Below the pieces are notes generated by a model that was given only the letters and a program-made list of their open reading frames with translations, had not been told where the DNA came from and made no database searches. Below, piece by piece: positions 16,866-27,100 of a stretch of 64,000 bases of DNA. Each line of letters opens with the position of its first letter. Within the stretch, counting starts at the first letter, position 1. Position numbers and translations under genes: made by a program. Source of the DNA: Xanthomonas campestris pv. phormiicola (GTDB taxonomy: Bacteria; Pseudomonadota; Gammaproteobacteria; Xanthomonadales; Xanthomonadaceae); the NCBI GenBank assembly GCA_025666215.1, contig CP102593.1, forward strand, positions 4,477,001 to 4,541,000, given 5' to 3'.

Positions 16866-18050
16866 CTACCCGAGCGCGGGAACGCTCGGCGCTCCGCTGC
16901 TCTCGCGCACCGACAGGCGCACCGGCGCGATCGTCCTGCGCGGCGCGGCGCGGTCGTCCAGTTGCGCGAGCACCAGCTGCGCCGCTTGCCGGCCGCGCGC
17001 GCGCGGCTGCGCGGCGAGCGTGGTCAGCGCCGGCGTGCTCACCGCGGCTTCGGGAATGTCGTCGAAGCCGGTGACGGCGAAGTCCTGGCCGGGCCGGATG
17101 CCGCGCGCCAGCAGGCCCAGCATCAGGCCCAGCGCGACCGTGTCGTTGTAGCAGACCGCCGCCGTCGGTGGCGCCGCGACGGCGAACAGCTCGCCGTGGC
17201 GCGCGGCCGCTTCCAGGCGGTTGGGCGCCGACTCGATCAGCCAGGCCGGGTCGACCGGCAATCCGGCGCTGCGCATCGCCTGCGCGTGGCCGGCGCGGCG
17301 CTGGCGGCACGAACTGGACGCGGCATGGCCGCCGTAGAAGGCGATGCGGCGGTGGCCGAGCGCGATCAGATGCTCGGTCGCCAGTTGCGCGCCGCGCTGG
17401 TTGTCCAGGCCGAGGAAGCCCCAATCGTCGGCGCCGGCGAGTTCGCGGTTGAACAGCAGCACGTTCGCGCGCGCGTCCAGCACCGTGTGCAGCTCGGCGG
17501 CGTCGCTGCCCTCGGCCGGCGACAGGATCACGCCCGCCGGCGTATGCTCCATCAGCGAGCCCAGCACCGCCTGCTGCCGTGCGGGCGACTCGCCGGTGCT
17601 GCCGAGCAGGGTCACGTAGCCCTGCTCGCCCAGCGCCTCGTCCACGCCGGCCGCGAACTCGGCGAAGAACGGATTGGCCAGGTCGTTGATGACCAGCGCC
17701 ACGCTGGTGGAGGTGCGCCGGCGCAGATTGGCCGCGCCGCGGTTGTAGACGTAGCGCTGCCGCTTCAGCTCCGCTTCCACCCGCGCGCGGGTGTCGGCAT
17801 GGACCAGCGGGCTGCCGCGCAGCACCAGCGACACGGTCGCGCGCGAGACGCCGACCGCATCGGCGATGTCGGTGACGGTCACCACGCGCTGGCGGTCGTG
17901 CGTGGCAGCGGCCGGCGTGGTCTTGGTGGTCTTCGTGGACTTCATGGCCTGGTCCGCGTGCTCCGCCGCCACCGGCGCCGCCTTGCGCGCGCTGGCCTTG
18001 GCGGCTTTGGCGCCGACGGATCCGGCACGAGGTGGATGCTTCTGGCGCAT
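16866..18050 (-). CDS. LacI-family repressor of the GH92/TonB receptor locus
   Basis: A 394-residue regulator starting MRQKHPPRA, with AAGGGAA about 8 bases upstream. A long Lys/Ala-rich N-terminal tail (about 50 residues) precedes the HTH (VTVTDIADAVGVSRATVSLV) and hinge. A periplasmic-binding-protein-like domain follows (VALVINDLANPFFAEFAAGV, AVTGFDDIPEAAVSTPALTT). It is the last gene of a leftward set after GH92 and the TonB receptor, 75 bp downstream of the GH92 stop. Three TTGGATCGATCCAA-like palindromes upstream of the receptor and second GH92 gene are its likely targets. A related GGAATCGATCC sequence sits between its own ribosome site and start codon. The inducer is probably mannose or a mannoside (inference from neighbours). 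Confidence 0.88.
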   Translation of the reverse strand: MRQKHPPRAGSVGAKAAKASARKAAPVAAEHADQAMKSTKTTKTTPAAATHDRQRVVTVTDIADAVGVSRATVSLVLRGSPLVHADTRARVEAELKRQRYVYNRGAANLRRRTSTSVALVINDLANPFFAEFAAGVDEALGEQGYVTLLGSTGESPARQQAVLGSLMEHTPAGVILSPAEGSDAAELHTVLDARANVLLFNRELAGADDWGFLGLDNQRGAQLATEHLIALGHRRIAFYGGHAASSSCRQRRAGHAQAMRSAGLPVDPAWLIESAPNRLEAAARHGELFAVAAPPTAAVCYNDTVALGLMLGLLARGIRPGQDFAVTGFDDIPEAAVSTPALTTLAAQPRARGRQAAQLVLAQLDDRAAPRRTIAPVRLSVRESSGAPSVPALG

Positions 18051-18125
18051 CGGATCGATTCCCTTCGGACGAGGCGCCCAGCCTAAACCATCGGCTGCGC
18101 GCCCCTGCCGCAAGACGGCACGGAC

Positions 18126-20570
18126 TCAGCGCCAGCCCAGGCTGGCGGCGGAGGGCGGTGCCGCGCACGGCGACACCGGCAGGTCCTGCGGCTGCGTGCC
18201 CCAGCCCTGCGGCTGCGGCGCCTCGCTCAGCTCGAAGCGCAAGCGGCCGCCCTGGCGCAGCCGTGCCCAGTCCAGCCAGACCGGCGCCTGCGTGCGTCCG
18301 TCCAGGGTCACGCCGCGGATGTAGCGCAGCGCGCCGTCGCCGGCCTGCGGCGCGTCGATGCGCAGCGTGCGGCCCGGCCCCACGTCCAGCTCGATGCGCG
18401 AGAAGCGCGGCGCATGCAGCAGGAACTGCCCGGTGCCGGGCACCGCCGGATACAGGCCCATGGCGCTGAACAGGTACCACGCCGACATCGTGCCCAGGTC
18501 GTCGTTGCCGGTGACGCCGTTGGGCGCATTGGTGAACAGCGTCTGCGCCGCATGCAGCACGGTGCTGGTCTTCCATGGCTGGCCGATCAGCGTGTACATC
18601 CACGGCGCGTGCAGATCGGGTTCGTTGTTGGGGTTGTAGCGGAACTGGCTGTAGTAGCTGTACGGGCCCACCACCCACTCCTTGCGCGCGGCGCCGGCCG
18701 GATCGGCCAGCAGCGCGTCGTAGGCGAAGAACGCGTCCAGGCGCCGCGCGGCCTGCTCCGGTCCGTGCATCGCCTGCACCAGGCCCGGCACGTCCTGCTG
18801 CGCCAGCCACTGGTACTGCCAGGCGGTGCCTTCATGGAAGCCGTGCTGCGAGCGCGGGTCGTAATGGCCATCCGACGGCGTGTACCACGCACCGTCCTCG
18901 GTGCGCGGCCGCGGGAAGCCGCTGAAACCGGTCTGCGCATCGCGCACCGTCGGGTCCCACAGCGTGCGCCAGTTGCGCCCGCGGCGGTTCAGCACCGCGG
19001 CGTCCTCGGCGTGACCCAGCGCGCCGGCCATCGTCGACAGCGCGCAGTCGGCCAGCGCGTACTCCAGCGTCGCCGAGCCGCCGTGGTGCGGATCGACATC
19101 CATGCCCTTGGACGGGAACGCGCGGTCGTACTGCACGAAGCCGTGCGCCAGGTAATTGGCATTGCCGGACCGGCCGGCGTGCCGCGAGTTCAACGGCGGC
19201 ATCTCGAACGCGTTGCGGCGCAGCGCGGCGTAGGCCTCGGCCTCGCGCCCCTGCAGCGCGCCGAAGCGCCACAGGTCGACCAGGAACGGCGTGACCGGAT
19301 CGCCGGTCATGACGTTGCTCTCGAAGTTGGCATAGCCCCAGCGCGGCAGCCAGCCCCCCTGCTCATCGATCGCCAGGAGCGAGCGTGCGATGTCGGCGGC
19401 GCGCTGCGGCCGCAGCAGGGCCAGCAACTGGTTCTGCGAGCGGTAGGTGTCCCACAGCGAGAAATACTCGTGGTAGGTCCAGCCATCGGCGCGGTGGATC
19501 CCGTCGTCGTAGCCGCGATAACGGCCATCGGCATCGCTGCCGGTCAGCGGCTGCAGCAGGGCGTGATACAGCGCCGTGTAGAACACCACGCGGTCGTCGC
19601 GGCTGCCGCCGTGCACGCGCACGCTGGCAAGCTCCCGATCCCACGCCTGCTGCGCGCGGGCGCGCATGGCGTCGAAGCCGAGCAGCCGGCCGTTGGCCAT
19701 GCCCTCGCGGCGCAGGTTGTCGCGCGCACCCTCGGCATCGACGTGCGAGATCGCCGAGATCGCGGTGACCGCGCGGTCCTTGCCCAGGTCGAAGGTCAGC
19801 CAGGCGCCGCTCGGCTTGCCCTCGCCTTCCATGCCATGGCGCGATCCCGGCACGCCACCGGCCTCGCCCCAGGTGCCGAAGGTCTTGAACGGACGATCGA
19901 ACTCCAGGCGGAACCAGGTCGTGTACTGGTGGCCGCCGCAGAAGCTGTCGGTCACCAGCTTGCCCTCCACCACGCGGTCGCCGACCACGCTCAGGGTGCT
20001 GCCGGTGACGACATGGCGGGCGTTGGCCTGGCCGATGTTGACCAGCACATGGCCCTCGCCCGAGGTCGCAAAGGTGTAGCGCTCGGCCGCCGCCCGGGTC
20101 AGCGCGGTGGCTTCGGCATCGATGCCGCCGTAATCGGTCAACCGCACCTTGTAGTAGCCGGCCTGGCCACGCTCGCCATCGTGCTGGTAGCGCGCACCGT
20201 AGCGTGCGTGGTCGAACGCCTTCGGATCGGCCGTCTCGAACTCGCCGCCCGGGCCGATGCGCCCGGTCACCGGCAGCACCGAGACCTGCCCGCCCTGTTC
20301 CCAACAGCCGGCGCCGGAAAGGAAGGAATGGCCGAAGCCGCGGATCTGCGGATCGTCGTAGCGCCAGCCGGCGTAGTGCGCGCCGATCGGGCTGACCTGG
20401 ATCATCCCGAACGGTGCGGACGCGCCGGGAAAGGTGTTGCCGTCGTCCTTGCTGCCGATGAAGGTATTGACCTCGGCGCTGGGCCGTGGCGCGGCCGCCA
20501 GCGCTGGCGCGGTCAGCAACAAGGACAGGGCGAGCGTGCGCAGCAGGGAGGGCAGCGGGGGAAGCGTCAT
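18126..20570 (-). CDS. GH92 exo-alpha-mannosidase, exported (first copy)
   Basis: An 814-residue protein with a signal peptide (MTLPPLPSLLRTLALSLLLT, cleaving after ALA). GH92 hallmarks are the opening VNTFIGSKDDGNTFPGASAP, FGMIQVSPIG, the core SLWDTYRSQNQLLALLRP, and the catalytic-base region GNDDLGTMSAWYLFSAMGLY. GH92 enzymes are Ca2+-dependent inverting alpha-mannosidases that trim high-mannose or N-glycan sugars. In place of the common NEPSHH motif it has NNEPDLHAPWMY, so its linkage preference may differ from the other two copies here. It lies 134 bp downstream of the TonB receptor and upstream of LacI, in one leftward unit, and is predicted periplasmic. Confidence 0.92.
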   Translation of the reverse strand: MTLPPLPSLLRTLALSLLLTAPALAAAPRPSAEVNTFIGSKDDGNTFPGASAPFGMIQVSPIGAHYAGWRYDDPQIRGFGHSFLSGAGCWEQGGQVSVLPVTGRIGPGGEFETADPKAFDHARYGARYQHDGERGQAGYYKVRLTDYGGIDAEATALTRAAAERYTFATSGEGHVLVNIGQANARHVVTGSTLSVVGDRVVEGKLVTDSFCGGHQYTTWFRLEFDRPFKTFGTWGEAGGVPGSRHGMEGEGKPSGAWLTFDLGKDRAVTAISAISHVDAEGARDNLRREGMANGRLLGFDAMRARAQQAWDRELASVRVHGGSRDDRVVFYTALYHALLQPLTGSDADGRYRGYDDGIHRADGWTYHEYFSLWDTYRSQNQLLALLRPQRAADIARSLLAIDEQGGWLPRWGYANFESNVMTGDPVTPFLVDLWRFGALQGREAEAYAALRRNAFEMPPLNSRHAGRSGNANYLAHGFVQYDRAFPSKGMDVDPHHGGSATLEYALADCALSTMAGALGHAEDAAVLNRRGRNWRTLWDPTVRDAQTGFSGFPRPRTEDGAWYTPSDGHYDPRSQHGFHEGTAWQYQWLAQQDVPGLVQAMHGPEQAARRLDAFFAYDALLADPAGAARKEWVVGPYSYYSQFRYNPNNEPDLHAPWMYTLIGQPWKTSTVLHAAQTLFTNAPNGVTGNDDLGTMSAWYLFSAMGLYPAVPGTGQFLLHAPRFSRIELDVGPGRTLRIDAPQAGDGALRYIRGVTLDGRTQAPVWLDWARLRQGGRLRFELSEAPQPQGWGTQPQDLPVSPCAAPPSAASLGWR

Positions 20571-20704
20571 GCGGTGTAGTCCTGTGGTGGGCGACCGCCC
20601 CTGGCGACGGCAACGGTCGTGGCCTGCAACGAAAAACGGCGTCCGGCCCGCGCGGCCTCCCGCCGAACGGGAGTGCCGCATGGGCCCGGACACCAGGGGC
20701 GCGC

Positions 20705-23700
20705 CTAGAACTTGTAGGTCAGCCCCAGATACGCCAGCCGGCCGGCGTAGCCGCCGGTATAGAAACGATCGCGGGTGTCGTCGCCCAGGTGTTGGCGCGT
20801 CTCCTGCTTGGTCAGGTTCAGCACCGACGCGGTGAGGCTGAGCGCCGGCGTGATGTTGTACGCCGCATTGAGATCGATCTGGTAGTACGGCTCCTCGTAG
20901 ATGTTCAGCCCGTTGACCAGGCCCTGCACCAGTTCGCCGCGACGGTTGTACGAGGCGCGCAGCAGCAGGCGGTCGGTCTCGTAGAACACGGTGAGGTTGG
21001 TCTGGTTCTTGGCACTGCCGGGCATGGAGGTCTTGCCGACCTCGGTCCCGTCCTCCAGCCGCACCGCCGCCTTGCTGGCATCGTTGTAGGTGTAGTTGAC
21101 CTGCACCCCGAGGCCGGATGCCAGCGTGTGCTGCGCGTACAGCTCCACGCCTTGCGAGACCGCATCCTGGCCGCCGGCCTGGGTGCTGTAGTTCTGCACC
21201 GTGACCATCTGCCCGTCGACCATCATGCTCACGTCGCTGATCACGCCGACCGCGAAGTTCTCCACGTTCTTGCGGAACAGCCCCACACCCGCCACCGAGC
21301 CCGGCTGGAAGTACCACTCCAGCCCCAGGTCGAACTGGGTGGCCTTGTACGGCTCCAGCTTCTTGTTGCTGCCCGAGCCGTACCAGCCCTGCTCGCTGGC
21401 ACCGCCGGTCAGGCGCCGGTCGGCCACGTACTCGGGGCTGTAGTACTCCAGGCTGCCGGGCGCGGCGATGTCGGTGTAGCTGGGCCGTGCGATCACCTTC
21501 GATGCCGCCGCGCGCAGCAGCAGGTTCTCGGTCAGGTCGTAGGCCAGGTTGAAGCTCGGCAGCACGTCGGTGTAGTTGCGGTCCAGGCCGCTGACGACGA
21601 ACGACTCGTTGCGTTGCTCGCTGTCCGACAACCGCCAGTAGCCTTCGGTGCCGCAGTAGGTGTCGGCCGGGGCGCCGCTGGGCATCGCGGCGCCCTGCTG
21701 GCAGGCCAGCGGGTTGCCGTCGGCGCCGTCGAAGAAGTAATCGTTGTAGGCGGTCACCTTGTCGGTGGAATCGGCGTGCTGGCCGGTGCGCGCCACCCGC
21801 ACGCCGACGTTGCCGCGCAGGCGCTCGGTGTGGAAGTTGAGTTGCAGGTAGGTGGAATAGATCTTCTCGTCGACGTTGTAGACGAAGTTGTCTTCGCTGC
21901 GGGTCTGCATCGCGCCGTAGGTGCTGTTCAAGTAGCCGATGTAGCCCGGGAAGTTGATCGCCGGAAACGCACTGGCCTTCACCCCGCCGGGGAAGTTGTC
22001 CATCGCATACAGCAGGTCCGGCGAGAACTGCGTGGCGATGGCGTTGCAGCGCCCGTTCCAGTAGCGGTTGTCGTAGTCGCCCGGGTCGGTGCCCGGACAC
22101 ACCCAATAGTTGTTGCCGGTGTTGCGGTGGATGCCGCCGTCGCGGCGCTTGAGGCCGAACTGCAGCGAATCGAAGAACTCGCCGTCGATGTGCCAGGTGG
22201 TGTCGATCTGCGCGTACTGCTGCTGATTCGTGTTGCGGGTCCAGGACGAGCCGGTCGAACCCAGATCGACCTGCAGGATGCCGTCGCGCAGGTTCTGCAT
22301 CAGTTCCGGCGAGAACGTCATGGTCGGGGTGCCGGTCAGGTCCCAGGCGCTGGCGAAGTTGCCGTTGCTCCAGCTGCCGTCGGGGTTCTGCAGGCGCGGC
22401 TTGATCGGCAGCGAGAACTGCAGCTCCGGCCCGCCCTTGGCCCAGGTGCGGCCGGCCTTGAAGGACACGTCCACGCTCTCGCCGCGCCATTCGCCGCCCA
22501 GGTCCACCGTCTGCGACAACGATTTTTCGATGTTGTAGCTGCCGGTGATCTGCGGCGTCGGCACGGTGCAGTCGTCCGAGCCCCAGCCGCCCGGCGGCAG
22601 GCCGGCCGCCGCGGCCTGGGCCTCGCTGCAGTAGTACGCCTTGCCCGGATGCAGGCTGTAGTCGGCGCCGGTGACGATGGTGCCGCTGGGATCGAAGTGC
22701 AGCCCGTCGAGCAGGCGGCCGCCGCGCCAGTTGCCGTCGCCGTCGTAGCGCGCGATGTTCCACTCGGGAATCTTGACGGTGTTGGTCTGCGAGTTCTGCG
22801 AGAGGTCGAAGCGGAAGTAGTTCGCGGTCAGGGTCAGGTCGTCGGTCGGCTTGAACTGGAAGGTCAGCTGGCCGCCCTTGCGCTCGCGCTCCTCCTCCTT
22901 GACGTCCAGGCTGACCGCGGTCGGCATCATGAAGCCGGTGCGGTAATTGCCGTTCTGGTCCCAGAAGCCGGTGCCGCCCCACCAGTTGGCGTTGAACGCC
23001 GACGGATTGCCGTTCACGTCCACGGCCGGGCCGACTTCGTCGCGGCCGTACCACTGCCAGCTCTCGGTGCTGGCGTCCAGGGTACGCGCCGTGCGCTTCT
23101 GCTGCGTATAGCCGACGAACACGCCGAAGCGGTTGTCCTTGTCGTGCCAGGAGTACGAACCGGAGAACTGGCCGTCGGTCTTCTTGCTGGTATCGGCCCA
23201 GGTGCCCTCGACCGAGACGAAGCCGGAATGGGGTTCCAGCTCCAGCGGCCGCCGCGTCTGCAGGATCACCGTGCCGCCGATGCCGCCTTCGTCGATGCGC
23301 GCTTCCGGTGTCTTGTACAACTCCGCGCTGCCCAGCAGGTTCGACGGCAGCAGCGTGTAGTTGAACGAGCGCGTCGGGTCGCCGTTGGACTCGGCGGTGG
23401 CGATGTAGTTGCCGTTCAATTCGGTCAGCACCAGCTCCGAGGACAGGCCGCGCACGCTGACGTTCTTGCCCTCGCCGCCGTCGCGGCTGATCACCACGCC
23501 GGGCACGCGCTGCAGCGCGTCGGCTACGTTCTTGTCGGGGAACTTGCCGACGTCCTCGGCGGTGATCACGTCCACCACGGCGTTGGCGTTGCGCTTCTGC
23601 TCCAGGCTTTTCTCGATCGCGTAGCGGTAGCCGGTGACCGTGACCGCGTCCAGGTCCTTGGCCTGCAGTTCGGCCTGGCCCGAGGGCGCTGGCGTGCTGT

Positions 23701-23806
23701 CGGCCTGCTGAGCGAAGGCGGTGGTGGAGGCGGCGCTCGCGCACAAGGCGATGGCGATCCCCACAGACAAGGTGCTGCGGTGGCGTACGTGTGACATGCG
23801 GTTCAT
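20705..23806 (-). CDS. TonB-dependent receptor of the alpha-mannoside/N-glycan locus
   Basis: A 1033-residue outer-membrane protein. The start at 23806 (MNRMSHVRHR) puts GGGAGAGG about 9 bases upstream; an ATG three codons earlier abuts that site. A signal peptide ends near AFAQQ. A TonB box-like LDAVTVTGYRY follows. The plug is KFPDKNVADALQRVPGVVIS, then NVSVRGLSSELVLTELNG. The long beta-barrel ends in LAYLGLTYKF with the terminal Phe expected for barrel assembly. It belongs to the large Xanthomonas/Caulobacter-type sugar receptors (TonB-dependent receptor domain of ~1000 residues). Flanking GH92 genes and a LacI gene point to uptake of mannose-containing oligosaccharides. Two operator-like palindromes lie in its 5' region. 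Confidence 0.93.
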   Translation of the reverse strand: MNRMSHVRHRSTLSVGIAIALCASAASTTAFAQQADSTPAPSGQAELQAKDLDAVTVTGYRYAIEKSLEQKRNANAVVDVITAEDVGKFPDKNVADALQRVPGVVISRDGGEGKNVSVRGLSSELVLTELNGNYIATAESNGDPTRSFNYTLLPSNLLGSAELYKTPEARIDEGGIGGTVILQTRRPLELEPHSGFVSVEGTWADTSKKTDGQFSGSYSWHDKDNRFGVFVGYTQQKRTARTLDASTESWQWYGRDEVGPAVDVNGNPSAFNANWWGGTGFWDQNGNYRTGFMMPTAVSLDVKEEERERKGGQLTFQFKPTDDLTLTANYFRFDLSQNSQTNTVKIPEWNIARYDGDGNWRGGRLLDGLHFDPSGTIVTGADYSLHPGKAYYCSEAQAAAAGLPPGGWGSDDCTVPTPQITGSYNIEKSLSQTVDLGGEWRGESVDVSFKAGRTWAKGGPELQFSLPIKPRLQNPDGSWSNGNFASAWDLTGTPTMTFSPELMQNLRDGILQVDLGSTGSSWTRNTNQQQYAQIDTTWHIDGEFFDSLQFGLKRRDGGIHRNTGNNYWVCPGTDPGDYDNRYWNGRCNAIATQFSPDLLYAMDNFPGGVKASAFPAINFPGYIGYLNSTYGAMQTRSEDNFVYNVDEKIYSTYLQLNFHTERLRGNVGVRVARTGQHADSTDKVTAYNDYFFDGADGNPLACQQGAAMPSGAPADTYCGTEGYWRLSDSEQRNESFVVSGLDRNYTDVLPSFNLAYDLTENLLLRAAASKVIARPSYTDIAAPGSLEYYSPEYVADRRLTGGASEQGWYGSGSNKKLEPYKATQFDLGLEWYFQPGSVAGVGLFRKNVENFAVGVISDVSMMVDGQMVTVQNYSTQAGGQDAVSQGVELYAQHTLASGLGVQVNYTYNDASKAAVRLEDGTEVGKTSMPGSAKNQTNLTVFYETDRLLLRASYNRRGELVQGLVNGLNIYEEPYYQIDLNAAYNITPALSLTASVLNLTKQETRQHLGDDTRDRFYTGGYAGRLAYLGLTYKF

Positions 23807-23853
23807 TTCAATCATCCTCTCCCAAAGATTGATCGGCTGCGGCGACGACGGGT

Positions 23854-23867
23854 TTCAATCGATCCAA
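23854..23867. promoter_or_regulatory. Candidate LacI operator upstream of the TonB receptor
   Basis: TTCAATCGATCCAA matches the palindrome TTGGATCGATCCAA at 12 of 14 positions and lies 48 bp before the receptor start. It is one of three related sites in this locus. Confidence 0.6.
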
Positions 23868-23967
23868 AGACCGAGCGGAACGTGCGCGCGTCGCGGCAGG
23901 AAAACATCCGGCGTCACTGCGGCGAGCCGGCCTTGCCTTTCTTTCCTCCTGTCCTGCACAAACCGGA

Positions 23968-23981
23968 TTGGATCGTCCCAA
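23968..23981. promoter_or_regulatory. Second candidate LacI operator in the receptor upstream region
   Basis: TTGGATCGTCCCAA matches the palindrome TTGGATCGATCCAA at 12 of 14 positions. It lies between the second GH92 gene and the TonB receptor, about 100 bp from the first site, a spacing that could allow looping. Confidence 0.6.
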
Positions 23982-24102
23982 TCACGTGAAAAACCAGCTA
24001 CCTCGGTACTTCTCGGCGAGCCTGTTGTCGCGCCACCGGTCTAGCGGATTGCGTTCTCCTGCAGCGGGCGACGGACGTCGCACGCGCTGCGCGGTCGCCG
24101 CT

Positions 24103-27100
24103 TCATGGCGCGGCCTGCCGGGCCACCGGCTGCAACAGTTCGATCTCGGCCAGCGCCATGCCCTCGCCCGCCTCCAGGCGCAAGCGGTACGCAGCGTAGG
24201 CGCCGGGGTGGGCGATGCGGAACGGCCGCAATTGCCGCGCCCAGGCGAACGCCTGCGCGCGCCGCTGGTCCAGCATGGTCCAGGCGCCGTCGCCATTGCG
24301 CCCTTCCAGCGTCCAGGCCAGGCCGGACAATGCGCTGTCGGCGTTGGTCAGCGTGTAGTGCGTGGCGCGCGTCGGTGTCGCCAGGCGCAGGTCGACGCTG
24401 GCGCCGGCCGGCAGCGACAGCGCCGTCGTCGCGTCGTCGTCGATCAATGCGGCGGCCTTGGGTTGTCCATTCACCGACACTGCCACCGCCTGCGACGCCA
24501 CGTCCTGCAGGCCGCGCGGCGCGCTGCCGGGCGGGGTCAGCGACGGCGGCAGCGCAGCGGCGCCGCTGCCCCAGCGCGACGGCGTCTGCCCCATCACGAA
24601 CTCCAGCGTGGCGCCGTCGGCGATGTCCCGATGGCGCAGCCAGGCCTTGTTCCACGGCTTGCCGTTGAGCATGAGCGATTGCACGTACACGTTGCGCGCG
24701 CTGTTGTTGCGTGCGATCACCACCAGCTTGCGGCCATTGCCGAGATCGACCTGCGCCCGTGGGAAGGCGGGCGAGCCGATCACATACTCCGGCGCGCCCA
24801 TGCGCAGCGGATACAACCCAAGCATCGCGAACAGGTACCACGCCGACATCTCGCCGTTGTCCTCGTCGCCGGGATAGCCCTGGCCGATCTCGCTGCCCAG
24901 GTACAGCCGGCGCAGCACCTCGCGGGTGATGCGTTGCGTCTTCCACGGCTGCCCCGCCGCCACGTACATCCACGGAATGTGGTGCGACGGCTGGTTGCTG
25001 TGCGCGTACATGCCCATGCGCACGTCGCGCGCCTCGGTCATCTCGTGGATGACGCCGCCGTAGCTGCCGGCGAACTGCGGGTCCGCCGTCTCCGGCGTGG
25101 CGAAGAAGGCGTCCAGCCGCGTCGCCAAGGCATCCTCGCCGCCCAGCAGCCCGGCCAGGCCGGCGGCGTCGTGCGGGGTGGTGAAGGCGAAGGTCCAGGC
25201 ATTGGCCTCGGTGTAGTCGCCGCCCCACACGCGCGGATCGAAGCCCGACGCCGGCACGCCCCACTGGCCTGCGGGCGTGCGCCCGCGGAAGAAGCGCGTC
25301 GCGGGATCGAACAGCGCCACGTAGTCGGTGGCACGCGCCTGAAAATAGTCGGCTTCTTCGCGATAGCGCTGCGCTTGCTGCGGATCCTGTTCCTCGGCCG
25401 CCAGCGCCTGCGCCATCTGCGCCAGGCCGAAATCGTTGAGCGCGCCCTCCAATGTCCACGACAGGCCTTCGTGCACATCGTTGGCGGCGTAGCCGCGGTA
25501 CATCGAGCGGGCCAGCCCCTTGCGGCCGACGTTCGCCACCGGCGGCACCACCGTGGCATTGCGCAGCGCCGCGGCATAGGCGGCGTGCGCGTCGAATCCG
25601 CGCACACCCTTCAGCCAGGCGTCGGCGAAGGCCACGTCGGAGCTGGTGCCGACCATCAGGTCCGCGTAGCCGGGCGAGGACCAGCGCGCCACCCAGCCGC
25701 CGTCGCGGTACTGCTGCAGGAAGCCGTCGATCATCGCCCCGGCCTGCTCCGGCGCGAACAGCGCGTAGGCCGGCCAACTGGTGCGGAAGGTGTCCCAGAA
25801 GCCGTTGTTGACGTAGACCTTGCCCGGCACCACCGGCGCGGAGCTGCGCTCGGCGTCGCCGCCGGCACTGTCCCTGGACCACGTGTTCTGGTCGGCATGC
25901 CGCCAATCCGGATGCGCCGCATCGCCGACGTTCTCGTGGGCGATGTTCGGATACAGGAACAGGCGGTACAGATTGGAGTACAGCGTGACCCGCTGATCGT
26001 GGCTGGCGCCCTGCACTTGCACCCGTCCCAGCACCGCGTCCCACGCGTCCTGCGCGCGCGCCCGCACCACGTCGAACCCGGCGTCGCCGATCTCCTGCTG
26101 CAGGTTGCGCTGCGCCTGTTCCACCGAGATCAGCGAGGTGGCGATGCGCATCACCACCGCGCGGTCCGCGCCCGGCGCGAACTTCACATAGCCGGTGGGC
26201 CGTCCCGTGGCGATCTTGCCGCTGGCGATCCAAGGACGGTCGAAGCGCGCATACACGAACAGACGGGTGGCGCCGTTGGACAGGCCGCTGCGCGTGTCGG
26301 AGTAGCCGCGCAGCGTCTGCGTCGCCACGTCCAGGGTCAGGCCACCGCGCGCATCGACGTTGTCGAACAGCAGATTGGCGTCGCCACCGCGCGGGAAGCG
26401 GAAGCGGAAGATCGCCGCCCGCTCGCTCGGCGCCAGTTCGGCGCGGATGCCGTTGTCGAAGTCCACCCGGTACAGATGCGGGCGCGCCTCTTCGCGGTCG
26501 TGGCCGAACGACAACGCGCGCTTGCCGCGGTCCGCCTCCGGCACTCCGCGCGTGGACGAGGGCATCACCTGGAAGGTCTGCCGATCGCCCATCCACGGAC
26601 TGGGCTCGTGACTGATCGACAGCGCCTGCAGCCGCGGCCGGTTGTCCTCGCCGTTCTGCTCGTTCCAGCGGTACAGCCAGCCGAGCGAACCGGCATCGGT
26701 CGCCGGCACCCAGAAATTGAAGCCATGCGGCATCGCCGTGGCGGGAATATTGTTGCCGCGCGAGAACGTGCCGTTCGACTGCGTGCCGCGCGTGGTCACC
26801 ACCTCGTCGCTCGGCCGTCGCGCCGCCTGCGGCGCTGCCTCGCGGCGCAGCGCGACATCGTCGATCCAGCCCGACGCCAGCTTGCCGGCGCCAGGCTGCA
26901 CCTGCAGCTCGATGGCGCGGATGCGCCTGCCGCGCAGGGCCGCCACCTCGCCCAGCCGCACCTGCTTGAGCGCCCATTGCTGCGGATACAGCGTTTGCGA
27001 CGCCGCCTGCCCCTGTGCGCTGACCAGCGCACCGTGCTGATCCTCCAGGCCCAGCTCCGACAACCGGCGCCCATCGTCGAACAGCAGATCCACCGCCACA

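Noticed and set aside
18126..23744. One 1872-codon frame joining the first GH92 gene to the TonB receptor region
   Set aside because: The upstream half is out of frame with the receptor and motif-free. The GH92 signal peptide at 20570 marks the real start.
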